A DNA stretch of 64,000 bases, from NCBI RefSeq assembly GCF_020687505.1, contig NZ_JAJEQT010000007.1; one strand, 5' to 3'. Of the stretch, positions 61,316 through 64,000 are shown piece after piece; position 1 is the stretch's first letter, and each line of letters starts with the position of its first letter. The notes beneath the pieces were generated by a model. That model was not told where the DNA came from. It saw only the letters and a list, made by a program, of their open reading frames with translations, and made no database searches. Source of the DNA: Coprococcus_C hominis. Lineage in GTDB: Bacteria > Bacillota > Clostridia > Lachnospirales > Lachnospiraceae. A program made the position numbers and the translations under genes.

Positions 61316-61344
61316 ATTTTACCACTTTTTGCGTCAGGATTCAA
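61316..61344 (-). promoter_or_regulatory. Promoter of the chemoreceptor gene
   Basis: TTGAAT (61344-61339), a 17-base spacer and TAAAAT (61321-61316) on the minus strand. A sigma-D type motility promoter was not seen. Confidence 0.6.
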
Positions 61345-61357
61345 TCATAAGAACACG

Positions 61358-61386
61358 AAAGACCGCTCATTCGATCCGCGGTCTTT
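61358..61386. terminator. Hairpin terminator after the anti-sigma gene
   Basis: Stem AAAGACCGC/GCGGTCTTT with an 11-base loop, 19 bases after the stop at 61405; T-richness is modest. Confidence 0.65.
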
Positions 61387-61404
61387 CTGTCTTTTTATAT
61401 TCAT

Positions 61405-62454
61405 TTATTCTTTCATTGGAAGTCGCTCGTTTCCAATCACAACCAGCTCCACCTGTGAGATATCAATCGGCATAGTAAACTCTATTACAAAGTCGATCTG
61501 TTGCCGTTCCTGATCGTAATCCTGCGATCCTCCTGCCTCAAAATCAAATCCTCCAATATACGTTCCATCTTTCATCTTGATTTTGATGTACTCATGCAGA
61601 GAGAAATCTCCAACACTTGTAAATTTCAGCATCCGTTCACTTAACGTTGCTTCCACAATCTTCGCAGAATTGCTGCAATCCAGCGTGCCCGGTTCAAATT
61701 TGCTTTCCTGCAATGCGAATTCCAGTGTCCAGTCTGCTTCCTCAATCAAAACAGTATCGGAATACAGTGCCTCCAGATCCGCCTCATTCCGGTCTGCGTA
61801 TTTTGGATCGTTTTTATCAATGTGCGTCGTCTCACCATTTAAACCATCAAATTTCATTGTAAGCACATCCCCCTCCTCGAGCTCCATGCCATCCGGAATC
61901 AGGTAAATGCTGTCGTACATCCGCTGATTTTCTTTCAGATCACTTTCTTCTCCGAGAATCAGAGACGATGTCTCTTCCAGTTTCTGATCTCCGTAATAGA
62001 GGTCGCCCCCTCGCATCCGGAAATCCACATCATACATTTCTGCGTCATAATCCGGGTAGGTCACAGTCCAGATCACATCCACCATATCGCCGGTTGTGAT
62101 CGCCTTCTCAATCTCAAATGTCAATTTCGTCTCTGCATTTGTAATAACCTTCAATCCATTCGGATAATCCTCTTCAATATATTCCCGTTCCACGTACTGT
62201 TCTGGCACTTCTTCCGTCTGCTCATTATGGAAGAATTTATCTAGCAAGCCTTCTGAGTTTGCGTAAGCAATTCCCCCGGATAATACCACTCCTCCAATCA
62301 GAGCCGCCGCAATTGTCCGCCATACATGTTTTTTTCGATTGTCATGAAGCTTCGTCCGTACCCTCCGGATACATGCAGCTGTTTCCATCTCTGGAAATTC
62401 CATATATTCTTCCTCTGAATGAACCTGATTTAAAACCTCGTATATCTCCATCAT
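61405..62454 (-). CDS. Membrane anti-sigma-like protein (DUF4179 type)
   Basis: 349 aa. A cytosolic N-terminus of about 45 residues, one membrane helix (about 46-66, TIAAALIGGVVLSGGIAYA) and an extracellular beta-rich domain (about 80-349). The layout matches DUF4179 anti-sigma factors. It overlaps the upstream sigma gene by four bases (ATGA), so the pair is coupled and the protein probably holds that sigma factor at the membrane. Confidence 0.85.
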   Translation of the reverse strand: MMEIYEVLNQVHSEEEYMEFPEMETAACIRRVRTKLHDNRKKHVWRTIAAALIGGVVLSGGIAYANSEGLLDKFFHNEQTEEVPEQYVEREYIEEDYPNGLKVITNAETKLTFEIEKAITTGDMVDVIWTVTYPDYDAEMYDVDFRMRGGDLYYGDQKLEETSSLILGEESDLKENQRMYDSIYLIPDGMELEEGDVLTMKFDGLNGETTHIDKNDPKYADRNEADLEALYSDTVLIEEADWTLEFALQESKFEPGTLDCSNSAKIVEATLSERMLKFTSVGDFSLHEYIKIKMKDGTYIGGFDFEAGGSQDYDQERQQIDFVIEFTMPIDISQVELVVIGNERLPMKE

Positions 62455-63011
62455 ACATGTTCCTCCAATCTTCCATGATTTTTTCGCACTTTCTTCTTTG
62501 CTCTGGAAACTTTGCTGTAAATCGTAGAGCTGGACACACCATATTCCTTCGCCAATACATCCACATCATCTTCCTCTGCATAATAGCGTAACAATATCTG
62601 ACGCTCTTCTTCCTTCAGTCCTTCCAGAAGCTTTTCTGTCTCCGTGGATATTTCCTGTTCCAGCGTATCAATTCGGTCGTTTCTCGCTAACTTGCTCTCG
62701 TAATTCGATACATCCTCTTCCATACATGTCCGGCTGTATCTGCGCAGATAATCAATCGAACGGAACCGCGCAATGGAAATAATCCAGTTTCTGAAACTTC
62801 CCTTTGCCGCATCAAACCGCTCAATATGCTCCCACACATCCAGAAAGACATCGTCCATGCACTCTTCCATTTCCTCTGGAAGTCCCGCAAGGTTATGATT
62901 CACCGCAGCTTTCACATAGCCGCCATATTCACGGATGACATACTCCAGAGCCTTTTCATTTCGTCTTTTTAATTTCTCTACAAAATTCTTTTGCGTAATA
63001 ATTTGTTTCAC
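62451..63011 (-). CDS. ECF-type sigma-70 family factor
   Basis: 186 aa. Region 2 (about 20-90, DVFLDVWEHIERFDAAKGSF and RNWIISIARFRSIDYLRR) and region 4 (about 125-180, EERQILLRYYAEEDDVDVLA, then YGVSSSTIYSKVSRAKKKVR). The start is GTG at 63011, next to GGGG, a poor spacing, but no other start fits. Paired with the anti-sigma gene downstream; their signal is unknown. Confidence 0.92.
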   Translation of the reverse strand: MKQIITQKNFVEKLKRRNEKALEYVIREYGGYVKAAVNHNLAGLPEEMEECMDDVFLDVWEHIERFDAAKGSFRNWIISIARFRSIDYLRRYSRTCMEEDVSNYESKLARNDRIDTLEQEISTETEKLLEGLKEEERQILLRYYAEEDDVDVLAKEYGVSSSTIYSKVSRAKKKVRKNHGRLEEHV

Positions 63012-63129
63012 CCCCGTATCAGTCTGAAGATATCTTCACTTTATTATCCGATCGTTTCTCCTGTTTTCTTGCAAAGAATAAGTAATTTCTGCACACCTTT
63101 TGCACACCTAGACGATTTTCGAGCAACAA

Positions 63130-63171
63130 AAAACGGTGGAACCCTTAATTCTACAAGGTTTCCACCGTTTA
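63130..63171 (-). terminator. Terminator of the tRNA cluster
   Basis: Long stem with arms AAACGGTGGAA and TTCCACCGTTT plus further pairs, then six T on the minus strand, eight bases after the tRNA-Leu gene. Confidence 0.85.
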
Positions 63172-63178
63172 AGTTATA

Positions 63179-63265
63179 TGCCGGCAACCGGAATCGAACC
63201 GGTACGGGAGATTAGTCCCGCAGGATTTTAAGTCCTGTGCGTCTGCCAGTTCCGCCATGCCGGCA
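63179..63265 (-). tRNA. tRNA-Leu (anticodon UAA)
   Basis: 87 nt with palindromic TGCCGGCA acceptor ends, long variable arm (GCGGGACTAATCTCCCG), T-loop GGTTCGATTCC and anticodon loop CTTAAAA. Last gene in the cluster; CCA not encoded. Confidence 0.95.
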
Positions 63266-63294
63266 AATTTGAACAACGCTTATGCAGTTGTAAG

Positions 63295-63368
63295 CGACCC
63301 GGATGGGGTTCGAACCCACGACCTCCGCCGTGACAGGGCGGCGCTCTAACCAGCTGAGCCACCAGGCC
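63295..63368 (-). tRNA. tRNA-Asp (anticodon GUC)
   Basis: 74 nt; acceptor GGCCTGG with CCGGGTC, anticodon stem CCGCC/GGCGG around CTGTCAC, T-loop GGTTCGAACC. CCA not encoded. Confidence 0.94.
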
Positions 63369-63373
63369 AAAAG

Positions 63374-63447
63374 TGGACGTTCAGGGACTCGAACCCGGGA
63401 CCGATCGGTTATGAGCCGATTGCTCTAACCAGCTGAGCTAAACGTCC
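63374..63447 (-). tRNA. tRNA-Met (anticodon CAU, elongator type)
   Basis: 74 nt; acceptor GGACGTT with the matching ACGTCC end, anticodon loop CTCATAA, D-arm GCTCAGCTGGTTAGAGC. It pairs at position 1, unlike an initiator tRNA. A lysidine-modified tRNA-Ile cannot be excluded by sequence alone. Confidence 0.85.
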
Positions 63448-63520
63448 GTATTGTCGATATACCTGTATACCCACAACATACATCAATATGAAACTTTATA
63501 GCTTCGTATCTAATGTACAA

Positions 63521-63593
63521 AGCCGATGATCGGACTCGAACCGATAACCTGCTGATTACAAATCAGCTGCTCTGCCAATTGAGCCACATCGGC
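63521..63593 (-). tRNA. tRNA-Thr (anticodon UGU)
   Basis: 73 nt; acceptor GCCGATG/CATCGGC, anticodon arm GCTGA-TTTGTAA-TCAGC, T-loop GGTTCGAGTCC. Intact copy next to the rearranged one at 63603-63684. Confidence 0.93.
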
Positions 63594-63602
63594 GTATATA
63601 TT

Positions 63603-63684
63603 TATCAGCTGATTTGTAATCAGCTGCTCTGCATGCGACCAACTCACTTCGTTCGTTGATCTTAGTGAATTGAGCCACATCGGC
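63603..63684 (-). pseudogene. Rearranged partial tRNA-Thr copy
   Basis: The 5' part GCCGATGTGGCTCAATT is identical to the intact tRNA-Thr. A 35-base insertion (63633-63667) splits the D-arm. The anticodon arm reads as the exact reverse complement of the functional one (63608-63624), so the anticodon is lost. There is no T-arm or 3' acceptor strand. Not a working tRNA. Confidence 0.8.
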
Positions 63685-63748
63685 GTATATTATATATACC
63701 TATCTGATTATTCAGATAAAAGGACCCTCTTTTGAGAATCCTTTTCAG

Positions 63749-63820
63749 TGACCCCAACGGGAATCGAACCCGTGTTACCGCCGTGAAAGGGCGATGTCTT
63801 AACCGCTTGACCATGGGGCC
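63749..63820 (-). tRNA. tRNA-Glu (anticodon UUC)
   Basis: 72 nt; acceptor GGCCCCA/TGGGGTC, anticodon loop CTTTCAC, T-loop GGTTCGATTCC. CCA not encoded. Confidence 0.94.
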
Positions 63821-63829
63821 TTAAAAAAA

Positions 63830-63901
63830 CTCCCCGAGTAGGGCTCGAACCTACAACAACTCGGTTAACAGCCGAGTGCTCTACCATTGAGCTATCGAGG
63901 A
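63830..63901 (-). tRNA. tRNA-Asn (anticodon GUU)
   Basis: 72 nt; acceptor TCCTCGA/TCGGGGA, anticodon stem CTCGG/CCGAG with loop CTGTTAA. First gene of the cluster in the window; the 99 bases beyond it hold no gene I can see, and a rRNA operon upstream is possible but not shown. Confidence 0.93.
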
Positions 63902-64000
63902 TTATATAAGATACAATATAGCATGTACCTTCAGAACTTCATACAAAGATCTTATATCTAACCTCTTAACAAATCATCTTTCCGTTCTCAAAACCTCTAA

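Noticed and set aside
1..64000. CRISPR array, restriction-modification or abortive-infection genes
   Set aside because: No regularly spaced repeats and no matching protein motifs were seen on either strand.
63902..64000. 5S or other rRNA gene upstream of the tRNA cluster
   Set aside because: The last 99 bases do not show rRNA-like conserved segments, so nothing was called.

Overview
The window looks like the chromosome of a gut-type Clostridia, most likely a Lachnospiraceae member. The evidence is the Firmicutes order of the S10-spc-alpha ribosomal locus, a zinc-type adenylate kinase, the four-cysteine S14, NADP-type glutamate dehydrogenase, and AAGGAGG-type ribosome binding sites with frequent TTG starts. 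Nearly all genes lie on the minus strand, so transcription runs right to left.

Region 1 (1 to about 14,150) is one end of an integrative conjugative element (ICE) of the Tn1549-like type found in Clostridia. Read along transcription it carries parA, parB, small accessory genes, a replication-initiator-like protein, an antirepressor, a PcfB-like protein, the VirD4 coupling ATPase, a Maff2 protein, a VirB6-like channel protein, PrgI and VirB4 (cut by the window edge). A complete-looking group II intron (about 2603-5190) with a reverse transcriptase/maturase/HNH protein splits the VirB6-like gene. The ICE abuts the 3' end of rpsI. No integrase is visible, so the far end must lie to the left.

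Region 2 (14,177-37,700) is the ribosomal superoperon. Read along transcription it runs rpsJ-rplC-rplD-rplW-rplB-rpsS-rplV-rpsC-rplP-rpmC-rpsQ-rplN-rplX-rplE-rpsZ-rpsH-rplF-rplR-rpsE-rpmD-rplO-secY-adk-map-infA-rpmJ-(leader)-rpsM-rpsK-rpsD-rpoA-rplQ. After an interruption by three unrelated genes (an S66 peptidase, an orphan prepilin and an opposite-strand unknown gene) come a fused EcfA ATPase, ecfT, truA and rplM-rpsI. Three untranslated leaders stand out, upstream of rpsJ, rpsM and rplM.

Region 3 (37,700-63,000) is mixed core metabolism and envelope: a two-TM unknown protein, a METTL25-like methyltransferase, an MMPL transporter with a heptad-repeat exported partner and TetR regulator, cardiolipin synthase, an RlmI-like rRNA methyltransferase, citrate synthase beside a zinc-ribbon Ser/Thr kinase, a metallophosphoesterase with an unusual cytosolic ParB-like/BMP fusion, gdhA with an Lrp regulator, an amidase without signal peptide, a GH1 6-phospho-beta-glucosidase, a chemoreceptor and a sigma/anti-sigma pair.

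Region 4 (63,130-63,901) is a tRNA cluster on the minus strand (Asn, Glu, a broken Thr copy, Thr, Met, Asp, Leu) ended by a terminator.

I saw no clearly undescribed multi-gene defence system. The best candidates for something new are the structured leader before rpsM, the ParB-like/BMP fusion, the short dispersed hairpin repeat with a variable centre, and the rearranged tRNA-Thr copy.
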